From Oegoconia quadripuncta (Eukaryota; Arthropoda; Insecta; Lepidoptera; Autostichidae), in the NCBI GenBank assembly GCA_949316235.1, contig OX438747.1, forward strand, positions 31,654,601-31,718,600: DNA of 64,000 nt. The letters run 5' to 3'. Positions 53,700 to 63,967 of the stretch are shown one piece after another (position 1 is the stretch's first letter; each line of letters opens with the position of its first letter). The notes below the pieces were generated by a model. The model had not been told where the DNA came from. It was given only the letters and a program-made list of their open reading frames with translations, and did no database searches. A program made the position numbers and the translations under genes.

Positions 53700-53800
53700 T
53701 CAAATTCAAATACACTTTATTGTTGAAATAAGGCAGGTACATTTAGAAATCTTATAGAAATTAGGCAGCCATATCGTTAACATCATCTCTTCCAGAAGAA
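53700..53800 (-). mobile_element. LINE family 3-like 3' UTR
   Basis: AAATTCAAATACACTTTATT at the left and CATCATCTCTTCCAG at the right. Inverted relative to 53515-53660. Confidence 0.5.
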
Positions 53801-53826
53801 AGAAATGTTCTGCTGATAAGATTCAA

Positions 53827-54150
53827 CCCTCCCCATGGCTCAATATAATCAACAAAGGGTTATGGGGTTATGACATGGTGGCGGAATCGATATGATTGGT
53901 GGTAGGGCATTTTTATTAGGGCAAAATATTCGTTTATCTACTACCACAATCTTGGGCTGCCACCAAGCAGCAATGTTGATGTAATAATTGATATCTTTGT
54001 TGTGTTGGCTGTTTGAGACAAGATTGCCAGTCCCACAAACAAGTTTGTGGTTCCGGGAGCGACTCATCTCCATTTCACTTTTCTTATCCCACTTAACATC
54101 AGGTGTGATTGAGGTCCGAGTGACCTAACCTATAACCTATTGAGCATAAA
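53827..54150 (+). mobile_element. Old SINE family C relative
   Basis: CCTCCCCATGGCTCAATATA head, GGTGGTAGGGCATTTTTATT, GCTGCCACCAAGCAGCAATG and ACATCAGGTGTGATTGAGG keep the family C order with many changes. The B box is degraded. Confidence 0.6.
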
Positions 54151-54513
54151 GTATCTTTACATGGAGGTAGTTCACGCGATGATAAAAAGTGGCAACACCA
54201 CTGGCGAACACCATCAGTGTACTCAGCCATGTGAAAGGGCCTTAGTAACTTAAAGTTTGGTCGAATTTATAAGAGAAAATCTTTCATTTTCCTTGACAAT
54301 AATACACAACTAAAGAAACGAGTAGCTAACAACTTAATTTATAACAAAAAAACCTCCGTTGAGTTCGCCATATGTGGCATGGTGTCTAGAATCCAGCTGA
54401 ATGGTGAGGTTCTGAGCGAAAAATGTATCAGCGCCCTGTGTTCGCCAGATGCGAGGATAAACCATATTAAATATACATATACATATTTCTTAGATGTTTT
54501 GACCAGGGGCTCT
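54151..54513. other. Unassigned stretch
   Basis: No gene or repeat family is recognised. Confidence 0.3.
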
Positions 54514-54651
54514 ACCGCCTAACTCAAAGCTATAGCTAGAGCGATAGCAAAGTACTGTCCGTCTTTGTCATTGTGTTACGATATGACAAGGACGGACAGT
54601 GCATTGACGTCATAAACGATAGCAATTTCCAAAGCAATTGAGTTAGGCGGT
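54514..54651. mobile_element. MITE-like hairpin with 14-bp TIR
   Basis: ACCGCCTAACTCAA and TTGAGTTAGGCGGT form the ends. An inner stem pairs ACTGTCCGTC with GACGGACAGT (with TTGTCAT and ATGACAA inside). No ORF and no second copy in the window. Confidence 0.6.
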
Positions 54652-54969
54652 CGGGGGGCTGAATCTTTAATGCTGCCTCATGCATGAGACATCTCTTATT
54701 ATTCATTCACAAAAACGAGTAACATAACTTTGAACTCTTAAATTTTACTATACTCGTATGCCGTTACTGAGTTCCTGTGCCCACCTTCCAGCTCAATCAC
54801 CAGACTTTAGATATCTATAATCCAGATGAGAATTTATGAACAGACTTACTCATCAAGATAAATTCAAGGAGCCCAAACGCGACGCAGTTACACTGTTTTA
54901 TTGTAGACTTTTTATGGCTATCTTCCAGTTACATTATCAGATACGGACACTATCACAATAATATTGCAT

Positions 54970-55165
54970 TTCTTTTTTTTTTTTTTAATATGAAAGGGCG
55001 GCAAACGAGCATGCGGGTCACCTGATGGAAAGCAATCACCGCCGCCCATGGACACCCGCAACACCGAAAGGGTCACAGAAGCGTTGCCGGCCTTTGAGGA
55101 AGGTGTAGGCTCGTTTCTTGAAGGTTCCAATGTCGTACTCGTTCGGGAATACCGCTGCCGGAAGT
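54970..55165 (-). mobile_element. LINE family F, 3' end
   Basis: Poly-T 54971-54987, then GGGCGGCAAACGAGCATGCG and GGAAGGTGTAGGCTCGTTTC on plus. The minus frame is shifted against the 63749 copy. Confidence 0.7.
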
Positions 55166-55621
55166 CCATCTCACTTGACTTACACAAAATTTCAAAATAG
55201 TTGAATACTTTAATAAGTGGGTCCAATATAACATTTGATAACGCAATAGACGGCGCAGTATTCTAACGGCATAGGCCCCAAGGACGCTTGTTGTCTAACT
55301 CCAATGGTAATAAACTTCGTCGCCAACTGTCAAATTCAACTAATGACAAAGCAGATGGCAATAAATCATATCGGGGTCACCAATTTAACACGTGTTATGG
55401 TTACTTTCCCTCATGTATAGTCACTATATTGTCTGCAATATCTATTACGTGTTACTAATGTGTGGGGTGCTTTGGGGTGGGGCAAATAAAACGTTAGAAC
55501 ACTGTTAACTAATTTATATTGGTGAAAAACTGATACAAAATTACATGTGGTTATACAATGAGTATGCGGCCGATTTGGCACAAATCCCGGAGACTACTGA
55601 AGGCTCGAGGGGTTCCGCGTA
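55166..55621. other. Unassigned stretch before the LINE family 1 copy
   Basis: No gene or repeat is recognised. An in-frame ATG at 55545 creates a chance 26-codon extension of the LINE frame. Confidence 0.35.
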
Positions 55622-56282
55622 TATTGACATATTTGTACGAGGTGAAAAATTGGACCTTGTAGACACTACTGTCTTTTTAGGACTGACATTGGATGCTAAG
55701 CTTCAGTGGGGGCCTCATATTGAGAAACTAGCGAAAAAGCTTGCTTCTGCTGCGTATGCAGTCAAAAAAATCAGAAATTTAACAGACGTTCATACCGCAA
55801 GACTGGTTTACTTTAGCTATTTCCACAGTTTGATGTCATATGGCATATTGTTGTGGGGAAACGCTGCTGACATACATATGATTTTTGTTCTGCAGAAGCG
55901 TGCTATTCGTGCCATTTATAAATTAGGACCTAGAGAGTCTCTTAGAGATAAGTTTAAGGAAATTAATATCTTAACAATGGCATGTCAATACATTTATGAG
56001 AATTTGTTGTATGCAAAAAAAAATATAACCTTATTCGCTAAAAATAGTGATAGGCACAATGTTAATACAAGGAATAAGAACCAGTTATCTATTTATGTTA
56101 GCCGACTTCACAAAGTTAGTAAATCCTTCAAAGGGCAATGTATACGCTTTTATAATAAGGTTCCAGTAGACATTCAAAATATGCCTTTAAATAAATTTAA
56201 AGCAATCATAAAACAGAAATTATTAACAAAAGGCTATTATAACATCACTGACTATTTGAATGATAAGCAAGCATGGACATAG
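55622..56282 (+). pseudogene. LINE family 1 RT C-terminal segment
   Basis: About 219 codons from IDIFVRGEKLDLVDTTVF to TDYLNDKQAWT. The RT catalytic motifs are lost in the truncation. The ATG at 55545 and first 26 codons are flanking sequence read in frame. It differs from the other copy at GNAAD (there GNAAY) and TMACQ (there TMASQ). Confidence 0.85.
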
Positions 56283-56497
56283 CTGTCTATTCATATAATT
56301 ATCAAATCGCAACCTATAATCTGTTTAAAAGAGCAACCCTAGAGTTTCTTGCTCGTTCTTCTCTGGGGAGTCAGCTTTGTGAATGAGCAGTAAATTTAAA
56401 CTATAATGTAATATTAATAATAATAGTGACGTTTTCAAGTGATAATTTTATCCTATGAAATAAAAATATTTTGATTTGATTTGATTTGATTTGATTG
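55622..56497 (+). mobile_element. LINE family 1, second young copy
   Basis: It matches 38797-39650 without indels through the coding part (55622 corresponds to 38797). I count three base differences in 661 coding bases. The tail is GATTT-type, whereas the other copy has GATTTT. 5' truncated, no clear target duplication. Confidence 0.85.
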
Positions 56498-56925
56498 CAA
56501 GCAATGCAAATCTATATTACAGGGTGCTCTCACAAATTCATTACCAGTCGGCCAATGGCGTCACGGTTCCATTTTAACGTTACTTATTACAAAGCTTTTC
56601 AAATCGCAACCGCTTCAGCTCATGCCTTGCACCAAACACAGTGACGTTGCTGTAAATAGATCGGTTAACGAACCGAGAGGCGGTTGATGCCGTAATTTAC
56701 ATATATACGGGGTGCCACATTTTGTTACACAAATTACTATAAGAACCGCTTTTTTTTTCGGACTACCCGCCATCGAGTTAATGCGAGTAATAAAATACAG
56801 GATGGATTTAGGGCGCATTTGAGATGCAGATTAAATATGCTAGTTTATTTATTCAGTTGCGGACTAGTTCTATTTCCTCCCTGTATTACTTTTTTATAGG
56901 GTATGGTATTTAATGATACACAGAT
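56498..56925. other. Unassigned stretch
   Basis: No gene or repeat is recognised. A minus 67-codon frame (56615-56818) lacks any motif. Confidence 0.3.
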
Positions 56926-56929
56926 CAGT

Positions 56930-57126
56930 GGTTTTCATAACCTATATTATAAAGCGAAAGCGAAAAAGCGAAAGTCAGTGCACTCAGTGACTAATCACGA
57001 AATCTCGAAGACCACTTGACGTGCGAAGCTGAAACTTGGCAGGTAGGTAATTTATAGGTAGGAGACGTTAGTTAAGAACGAATTTCCCGAAATTCCCACG
57101 GGAAATACAAGAAATTCCCACGGGCA
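56930..57126 (+). repeat. Repeat O
   Basis: GAAAGCGAAAAAGCGAAAGT, GAAACTTGGCAGGTAGGTAA and AACGAATTTCCCGAAATTCC; the last part matches 48600-48700 (-). Confidence 0.45.
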
Positions 57127-57289
57127 ATGTTAATGGCATTGTAGCGTTCCGGATGTCAAAGATAAGATAGCCAGTCCCCCAAATGTGTTGGGGTTTGCAG
57201 GTTTGTACGCTTTCCACCTTCGACCTCATATTGACTTAACATCAGGTGTGATTGAGGTCAAGTAAGAACCCGTCGTGCATAAAAAAAAA
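57127..57289 (+). mobile_element. SINE family C, 3' part
   Basis: AGATAAGATAGCCAGTCCCC to CCCGTCGTGCATAAAAAA. The head half is absent. Confidence 0.7.
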
Positions 57290-57304
57290 GTGTCAGAGAA
57301 TTAT

Positions 57305-57370
57305 TTTTTATTGTAAAAAATTCAACGTGCCGTCCGCAAAATATCGGGTTTTTGGTTTTTAAATATAAAG
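57305..57370 (+). repeat. End fragment of the ACCCGAC-type element
   Basis: AAAAAATTCAACGTGCCGTC and ATATCGGGTTTTTGG match the right end of 37207-38376 in weakened form. Confidence 0.4.
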
Positions 57371-57916
57371 GTAACTTGAATTCGACATATTCCTTCTAGG
57401 ACGATAAGATGCAGCCAAAATGCAATAAATTAAACCCTCCATATGTATGGTCAAAATTCAATAGATTAAAGATATTAGAAATTTTTACCAAAAAAATCCA
57501 CTTTTTCACATTTTTTTCTTAAATAAGTAACGGCTTATCCAAAGCCATCGAATTCGATTTAAATTCCATAGCCTCAGTACTTTCCCTCAAATTTATACTA
57601 ACACACATGTGTTCATGCCTCGATAAGAACAATATCCACTATGAACCATAGCCGAATTCCCCCGTATATTGTAAACAGGAATTAGGCGAATTAAATTTCA
57701 CTCTGTACAGATGTAGAAAAAAAAACGAAAACTCATTCCTTTGAATTAAAAATTTTCATTTATTCCTTGCAAATAGAGTGCTCCTGGCAGTAACGACGAA
57801 GTGAATGTGGACAGAAAAAATTAAAATATAAATAACGGATGACTCGTACCTACTTACAGAACTCTCTAAGTGTGTCTCAAGTCTAAGTGTAGTGTTAAGT
57901 ACCTAAGAGTCTTTTA
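57371..57916. other. Unassigned stretch
   Basis: No gene or repeat family is recognised. Confidence 0.3.
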
Positions 57917-57956
57917 CGTTTTTCTTCTATAGAAGAAAAACGCCTGTATACAGGCG
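57917..57956. repeat. Two overlapping perfect palindromes
   Basis: 57917-57942 (26 bases, CGTTTTTCTTCTA and its reverse complement, no loop) overlaps by two bases 57941-57956 (CGCCTGTATACAGGCG). Confidence 0.85.
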
Positions 57957-58006
57957 AATACTTTATTTACCCGACTATGCAAGCCAAAAAGGAAAATGTA
58001 TGATTT

Positions 58007-58267
58007 TGGTTGGTTGGTTGGTTGGTCGTTGATGGTAGGGCATTTCGAATGTCCGCCTGGCTGGCTACCACAATCTTATCTAGGTCTGCCGCCAAACAGC
58101 GATGTCAATTGCATTGTTGTGTTCCGGTTGTCAGAGATAAGATAGCCAGTTCCCCAAATATTTGGGTTTCCGGGTCAGCGCACGCTTCCACCCTCGGCCT
58201 CATCTTCAGTTAACATCAGGTGTGATTGAGGTCAAGTGTTAACCTGTTGTGCCTAAAAAAAATATAT
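58007..58267 (+). mobile_element. SINE family C, head missing
   Basis: GTTGATGGTAGGGCATTTCG to GTTGTGCCTAAAAAAA. A (TTGG)n run replaces the head at 58007-58025. Confidence 0.7.
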
Positions 58268-58346
58268 ATATCCCTGACTCGAGAATAAATGTTCGCATTC
58301 ATTACATAAACTTTTATCTCCCGCGGAATTTTCGCTGACAGGGTAC
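58268..58346 (-). mobile_element. SINE family B fragment
   Basis: CTGACTCGAGAATAAATGTT and TTTCGCTGACAGGGTAC on plus; the B box is deleted. Confidence 0.55.
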
Positions 58347-58709
58347 AGTACATTTTAACAAGATTTAAATCCAAGATCGACGTTATTTTAATATAATATA
58401 AGTACCTATCTTGTATATTGTATTATATACCGTAATACAAAGGGAATGATTTATAGGAAGCCTTTGATGTAGCTCCATCCATCTGCTAAGAGTTCATCAA
58501 ATATTTGCAAGCCTTCAATGTAGTGTGAATCTGTGAATATCTCAGAATAATGGATGGGGGTCGTTCTGAGAATCGAGTTTTGAGTTTTTATTCAAGCACT
58601 AGTACTTACACGCGGCTTTGTTCGTAATGCAATTTCATTTATCGTAATAACAAATATCGTAGATTCAAAGGCTTATCTAGCTGTGTACTAAAATTCATTT
58701 TTTTTTAAA

Positions 58710-58953
58710 TTTAAATATCCTTAGACATACACACAGCGCCATCTAGTTCCACACTAAGCAACTATAGGCTTGTGTTGTGGTTGATATACTACATAAATAC
58801 ATTTTTTTTTGTAAATAAATATTATAAATGAAAACATCCAGAAATCGGGTACACATGTTCATCACACAAACATATGCCCCCAGCGGGATTCGAACACGCA
58901 ACCATTTGGTATAGTGGCCAGAGTTGCTAACCACTACACCAAACAGGTCGTCG
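58710..58953 (-). mobile_element. SINE family A
   Basis: ATCCTTAGACATACACACAG at the left, B box GGATTCGAACACGC on plus, head ending ACAGGTCGTC. A short mid-body deletion is present. Confidence 0.8.
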
Positions 58954-59142
58954 ATTGGGATTGATCAACAAACACTCATTCAAGTAAGGCCCGTATTAAT
59001 AAACCGTTCTCAAGATTGTGATGAACTTAAGTTGACGCTTGAGAATATGTTGCGTATTAAAACTGTATCAATAAAGCAGTATTGATAATGAGACTAGTAA
59101 GTAAATCTTTGCTTTTTTTTATGTGTTATCACAGCTCTTTAA

Positions 59143-59474
59143 CCGCCTCCGTGGCTCAATGTAAACAACGTTGGGTTTACGATTCGGAGGTCGCGGGTTC
59201 GATCCCCAGCGGGGTACACGTTTAAGTACTCGGTTTGGTTGGTGGTAGGGCATTTTAAATGTCCGCCTGGCTAGCTACCACCATCTAAATCTCCCGCCAA
59301 GCAACAATGTTAATAGAATTGTTGTGTTCCGGTTGTCAGAGATAAGATAGCCAGTCCCCCAAAAGTGTTGGGGTTTCCGGGTCAGTACGCTTCCACCTTC
59401 GACTTCATCTTCACTTAACATCACGTGTGATTGAGGTCAAGTACCAACCCGTTGTAATTTATATAAAAAAAAAA
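59143..59474 (+). mobile_element. SINE family C, full length
   Basis: CCGCCTCCGTGGCTCAATGT head, B box GGTTCGATCCCC (59197-59208), full body, A-rich tail to 59474. It is the cleanest plus copy. Confidence 0.85.
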
Positions 59475-59530
59475 GCTCTTTTGAACCGACAGCCCCCAAA
59501 AGGACGGTTACGATTTTCGTGCGTATGTAT

Positions 59531-59694
59531 GAATCTTTTTTTTTTTTTTTTTTTATATGAGAGGGCGGCAAACGAGCATGCGGGTCACCTGATGGAAAGC
59601 AATCACCGCCGCCCATGGGCACCCCCGCAACACCAAAAGGGTCACAGATGCGTTGCCGGCCTTTGAGGAAGGTGTCCACCCCAGAATAAGTAGG
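59531..59694 (-). mobile_element. LINE family F, 3' end
   Basis: Poly-T at 59536-59554, GGGCGGCAAACGAGCATGCG, TGCGTTGCCGGCCTTTGAGG on plus. It stops before the upstream ORF part. Confidence 0.75.
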
Positions 59695-59945
59695 GCAGCC
59701 TGAGCGATGAGGGATTCTCCAGCAGTGCTGGTACCCTCCTGGGGTACTAACTCTTTAAATACCGCTACCATTCTGGAGAGAGACTGGAAGGTGGGCTTCC
59801 GGCGCCCTCGCTCACCGGACGAAGCGCAGTGGCAAAATGCCACTACTCAGACGTCGGTCTTCTGCGAGAGGGTGGTACTTCCCCGGTCGAGCCGGCCCAT
59901 TCATGCTGCAAGCTAATAGCTTACAGCGTGGCTCTACCACTACAA
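59695..59945. repeat. GC-rich stretch, probably repeat-derived
   Basis: CTCCTGGGGTACTAACTCTT, CGCCCTCGCTCACCGGACGA and CGGTCGAGCCGGCCCATTCA. Frames on both strands are open for 60-96 codons because of the composition. It abuts LINE F and ends in an ATTTCAATTTCAATT run. I cannot name it. Confidence 0.35.
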
Positions 59946-60081
59946 TTTCCATTTCAATTTCAATTATATACTTGATTGAGCAACAAAATTCATTCATCAA
60001 AATTTCACATTTATAATATTAGTTAAATAGAAGTAATCAGCAAGATGTGTTTACATGACAAGATACATAATACATGTCGTT

Positions 60082-60203
60082 GATAGCGATAAATTAGCGA
60101 CTGGGCGGTCGTACAACTGTCATAATACGCGGTTGCTACAAGAATTGAACCCCACCTGGTTCCGTAGTGATGGTGATGGTTCCGTCGCTAATTTATCGCT
60201 ATC
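60082..60203. mobile_element. Inverted-repeat MITE with perfect 20-bp arms
   Basis: GATAGCGATAAATTAGCGAC (60082-60101) and its exact reverse complement (60184-60203) flank 82 bases. Single arms or variants occur at 49622-49643 and about 26317-26335. Confidence 0.65.
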
Positions 60204-60240
60204 GCCAATATATCGTGTAATTAGATTGAATGTTGGCGAG

Positions 60241-60282
60241 CGGCCTATGTCCATGTTTGCTTATCATCCAAATAGTCAGACT
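60241..60282 (-). mobile_element. LINE family 1, very short ORF-end fragment
   Basis: ATGTCCATGTTTGCTTATCA is the reverse of the last codons of the family 1 ORF. Confidence 0.6.
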
Positions 60283-60304
60283 TTGAATATCTACTAATTA
60301 TACA

Positions 60305-60563
60305 TACATAGACAAAGTTACACCTGTTTACCGTAGGGGTAGACAGAGACCACAGACTTCCACTTGCTACAATCTCTTGACACACCTCTTTTGCTTCATT
60401 CACTCTCATAAGATTTATTTATTTATTTCTTATTAGGGAAATCAACAGCTTATTCTTAACAATTTGCTTACATATTTCAGAGTATTTTTACAAGGTAAAG
60501 GCCTTTATAGATTTCCACGACTATTCAGTAGAAAAAAGAATACATGAACAAGATAAAAATTTC

Positions 60564-60613
<50 letters not shown>

Positions 60614-60900
60614 TGAGTGACTAATATTACATACACTAATATTTACACACATATACATACAAACATATACACCCATAATATATTATGTGTAATTTTTTTT
60701 ATTATTATGGCTACACTAGTTCACAGTGCCTAGATTATTCATACATGCTCGTCGGTTTAGGGTATTGACTTGGGCTTTCGTTAAGACGTTCCCGATTTGA
60801 TCACGATACGTTCGCCGTGGTCTTCCCCTACCAACACTACCATCCACATTCGCATCGTATATCTCTTTCGTTAGTCTTCTACTATGTTCGTTCCACTTTC
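60305..60900 (-). pseudogene. LINE RT C-terminal remnant (GDVLKK type), interrupted
   Basis: Same block as 13190-13567 (GTAGGGGTAGACAGAGACCA; GTTCGCCGTGGTCTTCCCCT on plus), split at 60415/60732 by an insertion with AGATT on both sides. Confidence 0.65.
60416..60731 (-). mobile_element. Insertion with (TG)n inside a LINE remnant
   Basis: Flanked by AGATT at 60411-60415 and 60732-60736. Left end TATTTATTTATTTCTTATT, then AATCAACAGC as in 19792-20245, and a (TG)n run at 60565-60610. Probably the 3' end of an unnamed LINE. Confidence 0.55.
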
Positions 60901-61148
60901 TTTATCCCGCGGGAACTAATCACTTTATCGAGATATAAAATATCATATGTCCTAATCCAGGTTATATTCTACCTATATACCGATAGATGAAGGCCCAGTA
61001 TCAGCTGTAGGGAACCATAAGAAGGCACAATGGAGTTACATAGCCAAATTGACTAAACTCCTTAAATTTTTAAGGAGAGAAAAAAAAAAAAACATATATA
61101 CCAAATATCAACCAAATCCATTCTTCCGTTTCGCCGTGATTGAGCAAG
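60899..61148 (+). repeat. Interspersed repeat G, split
   Basis: TTTATCCCGCGGGAACTAAT, CCTAATCCAGGTTATATTC, then after the insert CAAATATCAACCAAATCC and TTTCGCCGTGATTGAGCAA. The tail is replaced by element K at 61149. Confidence 0.6.
60982..61094 (+). mobile_element. Poly-A retrotransposon 3' end nested in repeat G
   Basis: GATGAAGGCCCAGTATCAGC to an A12 run (61080-61092), flanked by TATATACC at 60974-60981 and 61095-61102. Confidence 0.6.
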
Positions 61149-61788
61149 AATAGTAGATTGTTAACCAAGGGCTGTATGACATCAATTGCATGCGAGGTTT
61201 TTGGCGCTAATTATCCCGAGTATGCAATTGATGCTTACACCCGAGGTAAACACTCTGCTTTACATATCGATTGTGAGGTAAGTAAAAACAAGTTGTAGCT
61301 TCTTAGATAATTCATTAAAATATGATATCAAAGCACTTTTCTGACCGCCACTTCATAAACTCGTATCGATTTCAAAACTTTTGAGAAAGAACTCCAAAAC
61401 ACGAAAAATTTACTTTCGCGCCTAGCTAGTCGGCTGCCTTTTTTACTCTTCACGATTTTATGGTACGCAAGCGCGTCAAATCGTGCTGGCCAGTTTGATT
61501 TTTAAATCGATTTCAACTAACATACGATGTGACTGCGAAACAAATAGTTCGATATTTAAAATAAAATCTTCATAAATTCTAATATAAATTGTCTCGATTT
61601 CGATTCGAGTAAATAATCGAAATATTCTTCTTGCAGTATGAGTATGACAGTTCTTTTTTCAAATTCCAAAACCTATGCTGTAATGCTAACATTACATGGT
61701 AGGTTTTGAAACCTATGCTGTAATGATATCCATACACCCCGGCATTCAGGGAAGTAAGTGACTACTTACAGAGCAAGAGATATGTAAA
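61149..61788 (-). mobile_element. Hairpin-ended element K, shorter copy
   Basis: Reverse-oriented relative of 22602-23388 with the same ends and both terminal hairpins. It lacks 126 bases corresponding to 23040-23165, including the ORF start. The remaining codons (ISYFNELSKK on minus) are in frame where the other copy is shifted. Confidence 0.65.
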
Positions 61789-62417
61789 TAAATAAACACC
61801 ACACTCTCTAAAAAAATACTCTCACATGTAGGTACCTCCTAAGCCTTAGAAGTATGTAGTAGGCAGCTTCGGAGCGATAAATTAAAAAAATTCAAATCAG
61901 TCTACGTATCGCGTTCTAGAGATTACTAGGTTTGAATTCACGCCACATTGCGTCCAATATCCAACCTTATTCGAGCCCCTTTTGAGTCTAAATCCCTTTG
62001 AATACGACACCGTCCCGGAATTTTCTCCCCTCTTACAACGCTCCAGGATCGAATCTCGTTTAAACTCGAGTATTAAAAGTGTGAGCACACCGGTATTGAA
62101 ATTTTAACTTTGTTTCTGAGGTTACAAAGTTTATTTCTGAAGTATTTGAAACTTAGCGAGTATTGGTTAAATTGCAGGATAAATTCCGATACGGATAGGA
62201 TGTTGAACCGACTTTGGAAGCGAAAGTTTTGTCTTAAACGTTCAATGAAAGTAATAATATGTATAATGTAATAATATTTTCAATTGTATTAACTATGCAA
62301 AGAACCGGTTCATCATTAGAGCCTGTAAAAAGGATGATGATCTTTACGGTCACATCGATATATTAAATAACAAATTTAATAGATAATACAAATAAAGAGA
62401 TGGAATTTAAATATAAA
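61789..62417. other. Unassigned stretch
   Basis: No gene or repeat family is recognised. Confidence 0.3.
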
Positions 62418-62780
62418 CTAGAACAAATGTAAAAAATTGGGGCCGCGAGGCCAGGCACCCAAAACGCTGGCGGCGTTTCCTCGTTGTATGCAGATACTTA
62501 AGCGTTGGGCGAGGAGACAACCAGCTGTCGGGTCACCAGTGACATCGACTAAGCACTTTGAAATATCAAAGAAAAATTTAAGAGCGCCCGGCCCCCAAGG
62601 ACCTAAAGTTTCGACTTCGAAAGCAAGGAAAATGTATTCGGAACCGATGTCTCTATATTTGTTAATTTTGAAGTTTTCCGCCGTGTTGGCGGCTGCACCT
62701 GGCCTCCTTGAGGTTCCTTGGAGGTGAGACGGGGCGAGAGTGTCGACACAAGTGGCATCCCACACTAAGGCCCGACCCAT
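62418..62780 (-). pseudogene. LINE ORF2 C-terminal segment (WDATCVDTLAPSHL type)
   Basis: 120 codons on minus: GRALVWDATCVDTLAPSHL at the start, VETLGPWGPGALKFFFDIS in the middle and LSICIQRGNAASVLGAWPRG near the end. This is the conserved tail of a LINE ORF2 common in invertebrates. The ATG is internal, and upstream RT motifs are not found. It shares motifs with 2462-2644 (-), and the sequence upstream (62800-62990) recurs at 53090-53260. Confidence 0.65.
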
Positions 62781-63197
62781 ACATATAATTTACAAATTTA
62801 ATACAAATTTAATAAATTTCAATATGTGTAAAGAAAATCTCATGATACTTATGAGGCATTTATGAGGCGTGTGGTGGACGGGGCCTTGTCTTTTCCATGA
62901 TTCTTACGAAAGTAAAACAGTGACAGCCACGGTGACAAAGCACTGTCCTATCATAGTCGTTGCGTGGTGAATGCTTATATTGACCACATTAAGTGTAAAT
63001 GAATTTATTGTAAGTAAACAGGATTTAATATAACATACCATATCTTCAAATACATTGAATGTGTTTACTCAATGCAAATATAGCATCTTTATCGGTGGAA
63101 GCTTTGTTGGCTGATGTACGATGCATAGGTAATACATACTCTTCCTGTAGTAGGTAGGTATAGTTGATCGCTTTCCTTTAAAAAAACAAAAATTGAG

Positions 63198-63528
63198 TTT
63201 TTTTTTATGCACAACGGATTGGTACTTAACCTCAATCACACCTCATGTTAAATGAAGATGAGGCCGAAGGTGGAAGCGTACTGACCCGGAAACCCCAACA
63301 CATTTGGGGGACTGGCTATCTTGTCTCTGACAACCGGAACACAACTATGCTCTTAACATTGCTGTTTGGCGGCAGATTTAAATAAGATGGTGGTAGGTAG
63401 CCAGGCGGACAATTAAAATGCCCCACCACCAACCAAACCGAGTACTTAAACATGTACCCCGCTGGGGATCGAACCCGCGACCTCCGAATCGTAAACCCAA
63501 TGTTGTTTACATTGAGCCACGGAGGCGG
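63198..63528 (-). mobile_element. SINE family C, full length
   Basis: Poly-T 63198-63206, complete body, B box (GGGGATCGAACCCGC on plus), head end GAGCCACGGAGGCGG. Confidence 0.85.
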
Positions 63529-63748
63529 TTATATTTTTTTTTTAAATTTATTTATTCAAGAACCCAACAGCTTTCTTATAGTAGGTACAATGTAACAAGT
63601 CATGCATAAATATAGCCAATAACAGGTTTCGATATATTACTTCACATTAAAACTATTTCATTATTTCAATAGTTCCGTGATTTTAAACTGACTTTATAGC
63701 AGAAGCATAACAACTTACATGAAAATATTAAAGTAATAATGAAACCAT

Positions 63749-63967
63749 TTCCATCCACATCACCTGGATGAGTGGAAGTCTACCACTGTACGTTTCTCAA
63801 GCAACTTCTTACCACGGACGACTACCCTGTGGAACGGACTTCCGGCACCGGTATTCCCGAACGAGTACGACATTGGAACCTTCAAGAAACGAGCCTACAC
63901 CTTCCTCAAAGGCCGGCAACGCATCTGTGACCCTTTTGGTGTTGCCGGTGTCCATGGGCGGCGGTGA
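63749..63967 (+). pseudogene. LINE family F ORF C-terminus
   Basis: 73 codons to TGA 63965-63967: [40 protein letters not shown] and [19 protein letters not shown]. It is the longest family F ORF part here, truncated at its 5' side, and lacks the RT core. Confidence 0.7.

Noticed and set aside
55545..55621. ATG and 26 codons as a true N-terminus of the LINE protein
   Set aside because: Comparison with 38480-39457 shows that the LINE sequence starts only at 55622. The upstream codons are flanking DNA.
59553..59916. Overlapping 69-96 codon frames as genes
   Set aside because: They combine LINE F 3' UTR with an unnamed GC-rich repeat. Both strands are open because of composition.
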